From the NCBI RefSeq assembly GCF_965222285.1, contig NZ_OZ244942.1, forward strand, positions 2,914,001 through 2,978,000: a stretch of DNA of 64,000 nucleotides. Reading direction: 5' to 3'. A model generated the notes under the pieces. The model did not search any database. It was given only the letters and a program-made list of their open reading frames with translations, and had not been told where the DNA came from. The DNA comes from Tepidicaulis sp002389665. Its GTDB lineage: Bacteria > Pseudomonadota > Alphaproteobacteria > Parvibaculales > Parvibaculaceae. Shown here piece after piece: positions 28,260-35,666 of this stretch; positions within the stretch are counted from its first letter, which is position 1, and each line of letters starts with the position of its first letter. The translations under genes were made by a program, and so were the position numbers.

Positions 28260-30197
28260 ATGCCCGAAGAAAAAAGCCCGGTCGAACCGTTTAAGCGCGC
28301 GCTGGTTTCGACCATGCGCACCATCGCGGAAACGGAAGAGCTGACGGTCACCTTCGGGACCGAACCCCCCGGCCTGCGCGGATTGCGCGCCCGCCTGCCC
28401 CTGCCGAGCCGCGAGCTCAATGCAGGAGAAGTCGCCGAACTGCGCGGCTTTTCCGATGCTTATGCGCTCCACCTTGCCCATCATGACGACAAGATCGGCA
28501 ATGCCTATGAACCGCAAGGCGGCAATGCGCGCGCGATCTACGACGCTATGGAACAGGCCCGCTGCGAGGCGATCGGCGCCAATCAGATGTCGGGCATGGC
28601 CTCCAATCTGACCGCGGCGCTCGAAAAACGCATCAAGACCCGCGGCTACGACAAAATTACCAATAAAGACGAAGCCCCGCTGGCCGAGGCCGTGGCGCTG
28701 ATGGTGCGCGAAAAGCTGACCGGCGCCGCCGTGCCGGAAGGCGCGCGCGCCCTGGTCGATTTCTGGCGCGAGTGGGTCGATGAAAAAGCCGGCAAAGACA
28801 TGGCCCGCCTTGCCGAGGCCGCCGAGGATCAGCGTGCCTTTGCCCGCGTTACCCGCGATATTCTGACCGATCTCGACATGGCCGATGAGCTGGGCGAAAG
28901 CCCGGACCAGTCGGATGAAAGCGAAGAAGGCCAGGAAGAGGGCGAGGAACAGCAATCCGATCAGTCCCAGGCCGGCGAGGCCGAACAGCCCGAAGGCATG
29001 AGCGCGGAGGAGATGGAAATCTCCGAAGGCGAAGGCGAGGAAGGCGAAGGGGAAATGGTCGAGATCGACGCGGACGATGTGCCGGTCGATGGCGAGGAAT
29101 CGGACGAGACCGCCGAAGGCAACCAGCCCTGGCGCCCCGACAATGCGCCCTCTCAGACCCGCGAGCCCGATTACAAGATTTTCACCGCGCAATATGACGA
29201 AGTAATCGCCGCCGAAGATCTGTGCGACCAGGAAGAACTGGCGCGGCTGCGTCAATATCTCGATCAGCAATTGCAGCAATTGCACGGCGTCGTCTCGCGC
29301 CTTGCCAACCGCCTGCAGCGCCGCTTGATGGCGAAGCAGAACCGGACCTGGGAATTCGATCTTGAGGAAGGCATTCTGGATGCCGCGCGCCTGACCCGCG
29401 TCGTCATCGATCCCATGCATTCGCTTTCCTACAAGATGGAACACGACATGAATTTCCGGGACACGGTGGTCACCCTGCTCCTGGACAATTCCGGCTCCAT
29501 GCGCGGGCGGCCCATCACGGTGGCTGCGCTCTGCGCCGACATTCTGGCCCGCACGCTGGAGCGCTGCGGCGTGAAGGTGGAGATCCTCGGTTTTACGACC
29601 CGCGCCTGGAAAGGCGGCCAGTCGCGCGAGCGCTGGCTCTCGGAAGGCAAGCCCTCCAATCCGGGCCGCCTCAACGACCTGCGCCATATCGTCTATAAAT
29701 CCGCCGACAGCCCCTGGCGCCGGGCCCGGCGCAATCTCGGTCTGATGATGCGCGAGGGTCTTCTGAAAGAGAATATCGACGGCGAGGCGCTGATCTGGGC
29801 GCATAACCGCCTCCTCGCCCGGCCCGAACAGCGCCGCATCATGATGGTCATCTCGGACGGCGCGCCGGTGGACGATTCCACGCTATCGGTGAACGCGGGC
29901 AATTATCTCGAGCGCCATCTGCGCCGGGTGATCGAGGAAATCGAAAGCCATTCGCCGGTCGAGCTTCTGGCCATCGGCATCGGCCATGACGTGACGCGCT
30001 ATTACCGCCGCGCCGTTACCATTGTGGATGCCGAACAGCTTGGCGGCGCGATGACCGACAAACTGGCCGAGCTTTTCGATGAAGAAGCCGGCGCTGCCCA
30101 GCGCAGCGCCGGCCGCAGCAGCGTGCTCAATCCGAAAGCTGCCCAGAAAGCAACGATGGGCGGCGGGGCAAAAACCAGCGCCGGCGCCCGCCGCTAG
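28260..30197 (+). CDS. cobT: Cobaltochelatase subunit CobT (VWA protein)
   Basis: A 645-residue CobT: N-terminal helical domain (about 1-205), a very acidic low-complexity linker at about 207-290 rich in Glu, Asp and Gln, and a C-terminal von Willebrand A domain with MIDAS motif DNSGSMRG near residue 410 and the later GAPVDDSTLS. It partners CobS in the cobalt-insertion ATPase. The acidic linker is normal for CobT. It converges on the SufR-like regulator with a six-base gap. Confidence 0.95.
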   Translation: MPEEKSPVEPFKRALVSTMRTIAETEELTVTFGTEPPGLRGLRARLPLPSRELNAGEVAELRGFSDAYALHLAHHDDKIGNAYEPQGGNARAIYDAMEQARCEAIGANQMSGMASNLTAALEKRIKTRGYDKITNKDEAPLAEAVALMVREKLTGAAVPEGARALVDFWREWVDEKAGKDMARLAEAAEDQRAFARVTRDILTDLDMADELGESPDQSDESEEGQEEGEEQQSDQSQAGEAEQPEGMSAEEMEISEGEGEEGEGEMVEIDADDVPVDGEESDETAEGNQPWRPDNAPSQTREPDYKIFTAQYDEVIAAEDLCDQEELARLRQYLDQQLQQLHGVVSRLANRLQRRLMAKQNRTWEFDLEEGILDAARLTRVVIDPMHSLSYKMEHDMNFRDTVVTLLLDNSGSMRGRPITVAALCADILARTLERCGVKVEILGFTTRAWKGGQSRERWLSEGKPSNPGRLNDLRHIVYKSADSPWRRARRNLGLMMREGLLKENIDGEALIWAHNRLLARPEQRRIMMVISDGAPVDDSTLSVNAGNYLERHLRRVIEEIESHSPVELLAIGIGHDVTRYYRRAVTIVDAEQLGGAMTDKLAELFDEEAGAAQRSAGRSSVLNPKAAQKATMGGGAKTSAGARR

Positions 30198-30203
30198 AAG
30201 CCT

Positions 30204-30827
30204 TTAGTCCGGCATAATCCGGTAGGCACAGCGCCGCCCGCCTTCCAAGAGATAATCGGTGCGGGCAACGGTAACGCCCTCGCCCAGCACTTCTTCGAAA
30301 AGATGCAATTCGGCCCGGCAAAAGCCCTGGCAGAAAGAGGCGGCGGCGCAAATCGGGCAATGGTCTTCGATCAGAAGAAAGCTGCCGTCGGGCGCTTTCT
30401 CGGCCCGCGCCATATACCCTTCCTCGGCCCGAAGCACGGCGAGTTTTTCCACCCGCGCCTCAAGCGTTGCGCATGTAGCAAGCGCCGCGCCGTAACTCTC
30501 CTTGGCGCTCCGCTCGCGCTTGTCGATGAGCCGGCCAAGCCCTTCTTCCCCGTAAAGCTCGCGCACCGAAGAAAGCAGATCCAGCGTCAAGTCCGAATGG
30601 CGGTCGGGAAAGCGGCCATGGCCTTTATCGGTGAGCTGCCAGGCCTGTTTCGGCCGGCCCACCCCCTCGCGCCGTTCGAAGGAGGCAACGAGCCCCTCCT
30701 CTTCCAGCTTCTTTAAATGCTGGCGCGCGCCCATGCCCGTCATGCCGAGCGCCGCGCCAAGGGTCTGCGCGTTCTGCGGGCCCCGCGTTTTGAGCAGATA
30801 AAGAAGATCGTCGGCACGCACGCTCAT
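30204..30827 (-). CDS. SufR-like winged-helix regulator with a four-cysteine C-terminal cluster
   Basis: A 207-residue regulator. Residues 1-75 form a DeoR/ArsR-like winged helix (LLYLLKTRGPQNAQTLGAALGMTGMGARQHLKKLEEEGLV). The C-terminal part carries CPICAAASFCQGFCRAEL and a final RRCAYRI, the cysteine spacing of SufR-type regulators that bind an Fe-S cluster. It probably senses redox, iron or cluster status and represses when loaded. It is divergent from an MFS transporter gene and the likely regulator of the AT-rich promoter between them. No suf genes are near, so its target set appears different from canonical SufR. Confidence 0.8.
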   Translation of the reverse strand: MSVRADDLLYLLKTRGPQNAQTLGAALGMTGMGARQHLKKLEEEGLVASFERREGVGRPKQAWQLTDKGHGRFPDRHSDLTLDLLSSVRELYGEEGLGRLIDKRERSAKESYGAALATCATLEARVEKLAVLRAEEGYMARAEKAPDGSFLLIEDHCPICAAASFCQGFCRAELHLFEEVLGEGVTVARTDYLLEGGRRCAYRIMPD

Positions 30828-30903
30828 GAGGGTGTCTTCTCCAATTTGGAAAGCTCATCCGGAGATTTTATTCATTTGAAATTAGTAGCTTGGATAAATC
30901 AGG

Positions 30904-30932
30904 TTGACAATCATTTTTTATAAACATATTAC
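30904..30932 (+). promoter_or_regulatory. Promoter of the MFS gene
   Basis: TTGACA at 30904-30909, a 17-base spacer and TATTAC at 30927-30932 make a good sigma-70 promoter, with transcription expected to begin near 30938, about 25 bases before the ATG. The segment is markedly AT-rich against GC-rich surroundings. Confidence 0.6.
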
Positions 30933-30941
30933 TTTATAAAA
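30916..30941. promoter_or_regulatory. Operator-like inverted repeat over the -10 box
   Basis: TTTTATAAA-N8-TTTATAAAA is a perfect 9-bp inverted repeat that covers the -10 box and start point. Its position suggests repression, most simply by the adjacent SufR-like protein. Confidence 0.55.
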
Positions 30942-30962
30942 TAATGAAGGACGGATCGCGTC

Positions 30963-32171
30963 ATGCCCCTTTCCCCTGAAAATGAACCGGTTCCCGTCCT
31001 TGCCGAGGTCCTTTCCCCGCGCCAGCGCTTCTTCAGTCTGGCCGCCGTGATTTGGGCCATGGCCATGGTGACTTTCATCATCGGCCTGACCTTTCCCTTT
31101 CTCGCCCTGCTCCTAGAACGCCAGGGCGTCAGTACGGCCATGATCGGCTACTCCACCGCCGTGCAGGGCATGGCGATCCTCTTCATCGCGCCTTTCGCGC
31201 CCCGCCTTATCGCCTTCATGGGGCCGAACTGGAGCATGGCGATCGGCATGGGCGGCTCGGCCTTCATTCTCGCTCTCTTGCCGCTCTGGCCGGATGTCTG
31301 GGTCTGGTTTCCGCTACGCTTTGCCCTTGGCGCCGTCTCGAGCCTCCTGTGGATCGCCAGCGAAGCCTGGATCAATTCCGTGGCGCAGGAGGAAACCCGC
31401 GGCCGCGTCGTCTCCATCTATTCCATTGCAGGGGCCGCCGGCTTCACGATGGGCCCCGCCATGCTCACGCTTATCGGCACGGAAACGAACCTGCCCTTCC
31501 TCATCGCGGTAACGGCGCTTGCCCTTCCCTGCCTGCCGCTGCTGCTCGCCCCGACAGCCGGGATCGCCTTCGAGAAAACACAGAAAGGCGGCTGGGGCCG
31601 CGTTCTGGCGCTGGCGCCTGCCCCCATTCTCATCACCTTCATTTTCGCCGGTTCCGAAGAAGCGCTACACACGTTCTTTGCGATTTTCACCATGGAGCTG
31701 GGGGAAGGCGAGACGCTGGCACTGCGCCTCATCGCAGCGCTCGGCTTCGGCGGCATCGTGCTCGGCTATCCCATCGGCTGGCTCGCCGATCACGTCAACC
31801 GCCTGAACCTCCTTATTCTCCTGACGCTGACTATCTTTGCAGCCATTCTTGCCGTGCCGCAGATCTTCAACATCTACCCGCTGAATTACATCTACTTCCT
31901 CCTGCTCGGCGGGATCATGGGCGGCACCTATACGGTCGGCATGACCTTGCTCGGTGAGCGCTTCGAAGGCGCGGACCTCGTCACCGCCAGCACCATGACC
32001 ACGACCTTCTGGGGCGTCGGCGCCGTGGCAGGGCCCAGCCTAGCGGGCCAAAGCATGGGGGTGATCGGCCCGAACGGGCTCATCTTCGCCATTTGCTTCG
32101 TCATTCTTCTTTATCTGCCCTTTCCGTTCTGGGAACGGTGGCGCCTTTTGCGCCGCAGCGCCCGGACATGA
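30963..32171 (+). CDS. MFS transporter
   Basis: A 402-residue major facilitator with 12 predicted helices. Helices 1-2 lead to a shortened inter-helix loop; later segments include SLLWIASEAWINSVAQEETRGRVVSIYSIAGAAGF and GFGGIVLGYPIGWLADHVNRLNLL. The pattern resembles YcaD-like MFS exporters of unknown substrate. It is controlled by a strong promoter overlapped by a palindrome, divergent from the SufR-like regulator. GAAGGA lies about 12 bases before the ATG. Export of a metal-, redox- or drug-related compound is a guess from the context. Confidence 0.85.
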   Translation: MPLSPENEPVPVLAEVLSPRQRFFSLAAVIWAMAMVTFIIGLTFPFLALLLERQGVSTAMIGYSTAVQGMAILFIAPFAPRLIAFMGPNWSMAIGMGGSAFILALLPLWPDVWVWFPLRFALGAVSSLLWIASEAWINSVAQEETRGRVVSIYSIAGAAGFTMGPAMLTLIGTETNLPFLIAVTALALPCLPLLLAPTAGIAFEKTQKGGWGRVLALAPAPILITFIFAGSEEALHTFFAIFTMELGEGETLALRLIAALGFGGIVLGYPIGWLADHVNRLNLLILLTLTIFAAILAVPQIFNIYPLNYIYFLLLGGIMGGTYTVGMTLLGERFEGADLVTASTMTTTFWGVGAVAGPSLAGQSMGVIGPNGLIFAICFVILLYLPFPFWERWRLLRRSART

Positions 32172-32219
32172 CGGGACGGGCACGCTGCACCCCCTGCCGC
32201 AGCACTCCCGTCCCGTCAT
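32168..32219. terminator. Long inverted repeat at the MFS stop codon
   Basis: A perfect 13-bp inverted repeat (ATGACGGGACGGG / CCCGTCCCGTCAT) with a 26-base loop that holds a further GCTGC/GCAGC pair. The left arm includes the MFS stop codon. No T-run follows, so it may be a terminator-like 3' stabiliser. Confidence 0.5.
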
Positions 32220-32298
32220 AAAGGCCCTTCATAAAACCGAGCTTGTTCATTTGCTCTGCATGCCTATTATGCCCGTCTCACCATTCAGGGAGGATGAG

Positions 32299-33345
32299 AT
32301 GGGGGAGCGCGTGCCGGAAAAGGCCGGGCGGCAGTTTTGGCGTGCCGGGTTTTTCTTCGTCGGTCTGGGCCTTGCCGCGGCCTTCTATGGCGGCTTCACG
32401 CTTTTCGCGGGCAACATGCCTGAGGAAGAAGCCGCTGCGCTATCCGTCACGGCCTCGCCGGTGCTTTGGAACCCGGATGATTGGGAAGAAAAACAGACCG
32501 GCAAGTTGCGCTTCATTGCCGGGCTCGAACTTTCATCGGACAACCCGGACTTCGGCGGTCTTTCCGGCCTCTGGATTTCCCCCGATGGGGCGGCGCTCCT
32601 GGCCGTCACCGATCAGGGCAACTGGCTGAGCGCGCGGCCCGTTCATACCGGTATTGCCCTTTCGGCGCTGGAGGCGGCGCGTCTTGCCCCCTTACGCGGG
32701 CCGGACGGACAGGCACTGGAGGGAAAAGCCATGCAGGACGCCGAAGGCCTTGCCCTTGGCGGCACCCTTGCCTGTGTGAGCTTTGAACGCGTACACCGCA
32801 TTTCCTGTTACACGCACGAGGAGGGGGCGATCGGGCCTTATGCGGCGAACATAGACATCGGCACGCTGAAAGAGACCTTGCCCTTAAACGGCGGGCTTGA
32901 GGCATTGGCCATCCTGCCAGGCAAGGAAACGCCGCCTGCCCTTCTCGCCATCGGTGAGAAAGCGGGTGATGACGGTACTATGCCCGCCGCCTTTCTTTCC
33001 GCTGCAGGTGTAAAAACCACCGCCATCGGGGAAAAAGAACCCTTCTCCATCACCGATGCCGCCTTCACCGCAAAAGGCGACCTCATTCTTCTGGAACGCC
33101 GTTACAGCCCGCTTTCCGGCGTCGGCTTGCGCCTGCGCCGGATAAAGGCGGGCGCTCTCAACGAAGAAGGACCGCTCGCAGGCGAAGAACTCCTCAATGT
33201 CGGCCAGTCCTACACGATCGATAACATGGAAGGCCTCGCCATCCGCGAGACGGCGGAAGGGCGCCTCTTTCTCTATCTCATCTCCGACGACAATTTCAGC
33301 GCCGCCCAGCACACCCTGCTCTTGCAGTTCGAGCTGATCGAGTGA
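32299..33345 (+). CDS. Esterase-like activity of phytase family protein (membrane-anchored)
   Basis: A 348-residue protein with an N-terminal membrane segment (GFFFVGLGLAAAFYGGFTLF, about residues 17-37) followed by a beta-propeller-like phytase/esterase-like domain: GGLSGLWISPDGAALLAVTDQGNW, DAEGLALGG, NGGLEALAILPG, NMEGLAIRE. The DxxG and EGLA repeats match PF13449-type proteins. It likely faces the periplasm; substrate is unknown. The ATG at 32299 follows a strong GGGAGG site and is preferred to an ATG 48 bases earlier. Confidence 0.8.
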   Translation: MGERVPEKAGRQFWRAGFFFVGLGLAAAFYGGFTLFAGNMPEEEAAALSVTASPVLWNPDDWEEKQTGKLRFIAGLELSSDNPDFGGLSGLWISPDGAALLAVTDQGNWLSARPVHTGIALSALEAARLAPLRGPDGQALEGKAMQDAEGLALGGTLACVSFERVHRISCYTHEEGAIGPYAANIDIGTLKETLPLNGGLEALAILPGKETPPALLAIGEKAGDDGTMPAAFLSAAGVKTTAIGEKEPFSITDAAFTAKGDLILLERRYSPLSGVGLRLRRIKAGALNEEGPLAGEELLNVGQSYTIDNMEGLAIRETAEGRLFLYLISDDNFSAAQHTLLLQFELIE

Positions 33346-33351
33346 GGCGCA

Positions 33352-33906
33352 CTACGAGGCGGGCAGCAACGGTGCGAGCTTCTTGAACATGAACGTCGTC
33401 GCATCGAGCCGGGGCGTGGCGGCATCGCGGCAATAGCCGGGGATGCGGCCAGCGGTTTCATAGCCGAGCGAAGCATAGAGCGGTTCGGCCTTATCGCCGC
33501 TGCGCGTGTCGAGCGTTAGGAGTGTGCGGCCTTGCGCCAGTGCTGCGTCTTCGAGCGCCAGCATGAGGGCACGCGCCGTGCCGCGCCGGCGCCCATCCGG
33601 GTGCACCATCAGCTTGTTGACATCCGCCCTGTGGCGCTGATTGGGAAGCGTGGCGCAGCCGAGCTGAACGCTGCCGCCGATACGCCCTTCTGCCAGAGCC
33701 ACCCACAAAAACCGCGTGCCTTCATAAAGACCGGGCAGGACATGGCGGCGCCAGAAGTCTTCGGCTTCTTCTTGAGAGAAAGGCAGCACGAAACCGATGC
33801 TTGCACCATCCAGAACGCAGGCATGAAGCAGCGCACCAAGTTCCGGCACGGCTCTTTCAGCCTCTGCGGCAGAAAGGCGGGTGATGGAAAGTGCCGGCTG
33901 CTGCAT
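33352..33906 (-). CDS. GNAT family N-acetyltransferase
   Basis: A 184-residue GNAT enzyme. The acetyl-CoA site reads VNKLMVHPDGRRRGTARALM (RRRGTA in place of Q/RxxGxG/A), with the later LLTLDTRSGDKAEPLYASLGYETAGRIPGY. Substrate is unknown; the LDTRSGDKAEPLYxxLGY block resembles acetyltransferases of small amines or antibiotics. The ATG at 33906 has AGGGAG upstream and starts 10 bases after the XRE-cupin gene, so the two form an operon. Confidence 0.85.
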   Translation of the reverse strand: MQQPALSITRLSAAEAERAVPELGALLHACVLDGASIGFVLPFSQEEAEDFWRRHVLPGLYEGTRFLWVALAEGRIGGSVQLGCATLPNQRHRADVNKLMVHPDGRRRGTARALMLALEDAALAQGRTLLTLDTRSGDKAEPLYASLGYETAGRIPGYCRDAATPRLDATTFMFKKLAPLLPAS

Positions 33907-33916
33907 CCCGCGCTCC

Positions 33917-34489
33917 CTAAACGAGAAAGAGAATATAGCGAGCACCCTCGCCTGCCGGTGTTTCAAAAGAGCTCGCCCCGAAAAGCCGGTAGCGCAAGCT
34001 GTCGCCGGGAGAAAGCGTATGGACCGTCTCATCCAACCTCACGGTGAGCTTGCCCTCACGCATCAGCAAATGATGTTCGAGGCCGGGGCGCGGCGGCGCG
34101 CTGTAGGCGATGTGCGCACCGGGCGCCAGAACGCACTCCACCGCCTCCCCCGACAGTGCCTCGGCAGGCGGTGACAGCGAGCGGCGGGTGAAGCCGATCT
34201 CGGCATCTTTCCAAACAGGCTGGTCGGCCGGGCGCAGCAGCGGCGTATACCCAGCTTCCGCCATCATCATCAGCCGTGACATGGGCAGACCGTATACCGC
34301 GCAAAGCTTGCCGAGCACCGCGGCGCTGGCGCTTACCTCGGCTTTTTCCAGCCGGGATAAAGTGGCGCGGCTCACCTCGCTGCGCTTTGCGAGCTCATCG
34401 AGTGACCAGCCGCGCGCAGCGCGCAGCTCCTTCAACCGTGCGGCAATGCGGCTGTCGATTGTCTCAGGCCTGTCTGCGTTTTCTCTCAT
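33917..34489 (-). CDS. XRE-cupin transcriptional regulator (PuuR-like architecture)
   Basis: A 190-residue regulator: HTH_3 domain at about residues 12-70 (LKELRAARGWSLDELAKRSEVSRATLSRLEKAEVSAS) and a C-terminal cupin (about 110-190; APGAHIAYSAPPRPGLEHHLLMREGKLTVRLD). PuuR, the putrescine-utilisation repressor of enterobacteria, has the same two domains. It lies immediately downstream of the agmatine/ABC run, 60 bases past the last permease, and upstream of the GNAT gene. The start codon lies within a palindrome that is probably its own operator; no clear ribosome-binding site precedes it. Confidence 0.85.
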   Translation of the reverse strand: MRENADRPETIDSRIAARLKELRAARGWSLDELAKRSEVSRATLSRLEKAEVSASAAVLGKLCAVYGLPMSRLMMMAEAGYTPLLRPADQPVWKDAEIGFTRRSLSPPAEALSGEAVECVLAPGAHIAYSAPPRPGLEHHLLMREGKLTVRLDETVHTLSPGDSLRYRLFGASSFETPAGEGARYILFLV

Positions 34490-34511
34490 ATAAGAGAATA
34501 TCTCTCATATA
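34482..34511. promoter_or_regulatory. Candidate autoregulatory operator of the XRE-cupin gene
   Basis: TCTCTCATATA occurs twice, 19 bases apart (34482-34492 and 34501-34511). The first copy also forms TTCTCT-N6-AGAGAA, a perfect 6-bp inverted repeat spanning the start codon. Two helically spaced sites over a start fit dimeric XRE repressor binding. Confidence 0.5.
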
Positions 34512-34549
34512 CAAGAAACTGTCAATCCCGGATCAGAGCGTGCGCCCCC

Positions 34550-35665
34550 TCAAACCACCGCCTTGCGGAAGCGCACGACACTAACCGAGAAGAAAGCAAG
34601 GCCCAGCGCGGTAATAGCGGCGAATTCCGGCCAGACGATATCGAAACCTGCCCCGCGAAAGAGGATTGCCTGCGAAATGCTGACGAAATGGCGCGAGGCC
34701 AAAAGAAGCGTCATAGGCTGAAGCCAGTCAGGTTGGCTTTCGATGGGGGAGAAGCTGCCGGAAAGCATGTTCATCGGCAGGATGATCAGAATGATCAAAA
34801 GGCCGAGCTGCGGCATGGAGCGCGTGAAGGTACCGAGAAACACCCCGAAGGACGCCGCGAAGAAGATATAAAGCGCAGTGCCTGCAAGAAAGAGCGGCAT
34901 GGAGCCGGAAAACGGCACCCCCAGCACACCCCTGACCAGCAGGAAAAGCGACAAGGTTGCCGCCACGAAAATGACAAGCCCGTTCGCCCAGATTTTCGCC
35001 GAGAGAATTTCAAGCGGTGTGAGCGGCATGACGAGAAGATGCTCGACGGTGCCATGCTCGCGCTCGCGGATAAGCGCCGAACCTGTCAGGATGATTGCAA
35101 GCATCGTCAGCATATCGATGATACCGGCGATAGCGGCAAACCATTCCGATGTAAGGTTTGGGTTAAAGGCATAGCGCGTTTCAAGCCGCACCGGCAGGAC
35201 GCTTTCGGCCGGCGGCTGCTTGAGAAAGCGGCGTATCTCATCCCTAATGATATTTTGAATATAGGCCGCGCCGATCTGCGCCTGCATGACGGCGGTCGCA
35301 TCGATGTTCACCTGCACGGCAGGCCGCCGCCCGGCGATGATATCGGCCTCGAAATTCGGCGGAATATCGATGACGAACATGTAGCGCCCGCTATCCATAT
35401 GCTCGTCGATCTCGGCAACCGCGATCGGCTGCGGCTCCTTGAAATAAGGCGGAAAGAACGCCTCGCCGATACGCTCGGAAAGGATGGACCTGTCCTCGTC
35501 CGCAATGGCAATGGCCGCATTGTGGACATCCGCCGATATGCCCGTCGCCATGGAGTAAATGGCAAAACTAAAGGCATAGATCACGAAGAAGAACAGCACC
35601 TTGTCATGGAAGAGCGAGCGCAATTCCTTGAGACCGAGCCGGTAGATGTTTTGCAGACGCTCCAT
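34550..35665 (-). CDS. ABC-2 type permease (YhhJ/YbhR-like)
   Basis: A 371-residue ABC-2 permease: one N-terminal helix (FFFVIYAFSFAIYSMATG), a periplasmic domain to about 165, then five helices. The block GSALIREREHGTVEHLLVMPLTPLEILSAKIWANGL is the hallmark of YhhJ/YbhR/YbhS-type exporters. It starts one base after the RbbA-like gene. With that protein and the HlyD adaptor it makes the YhiI-YhiH-YhhJ set seen in many Gram-negatives; the transported substrate is unknown. It is the last gene of the seven-gene run. Confidence 0.88.
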   Translation of the reverse strand: MERLQNIYRLGLKELRSLFHDKVLFFFVIYAFSFAIYSMATGISADVHNAAIAIADEDRSILSERIGEAFFPPYFKEPQPIAVAEIDEHMDSGRYMFVIDIPPNFEADIIAGRRPAVQVNIDATAVMQAQIGAAYIQNIIRDEIRRFLKQPPAESVLPVRLETRYAFNPNLTSEWFAAIAGIIDMLTMLAIILTGSALIREREHGTVEHLLVMPLTPLEILSAKIWANGLVIFVAATLSLFLLVRGVLGVPFSGSMPLFLAGTALYIFFAASFGVFLGTFTRSMPQLGLLIILIILPMNMLSGSFSPIESQPDWLQPMTLLLASRHFVSISQAILFRGAGFDIVWPEFAAITALGLAFFSVSVVRFRKAVV

Positions 35666-35666
35666 C

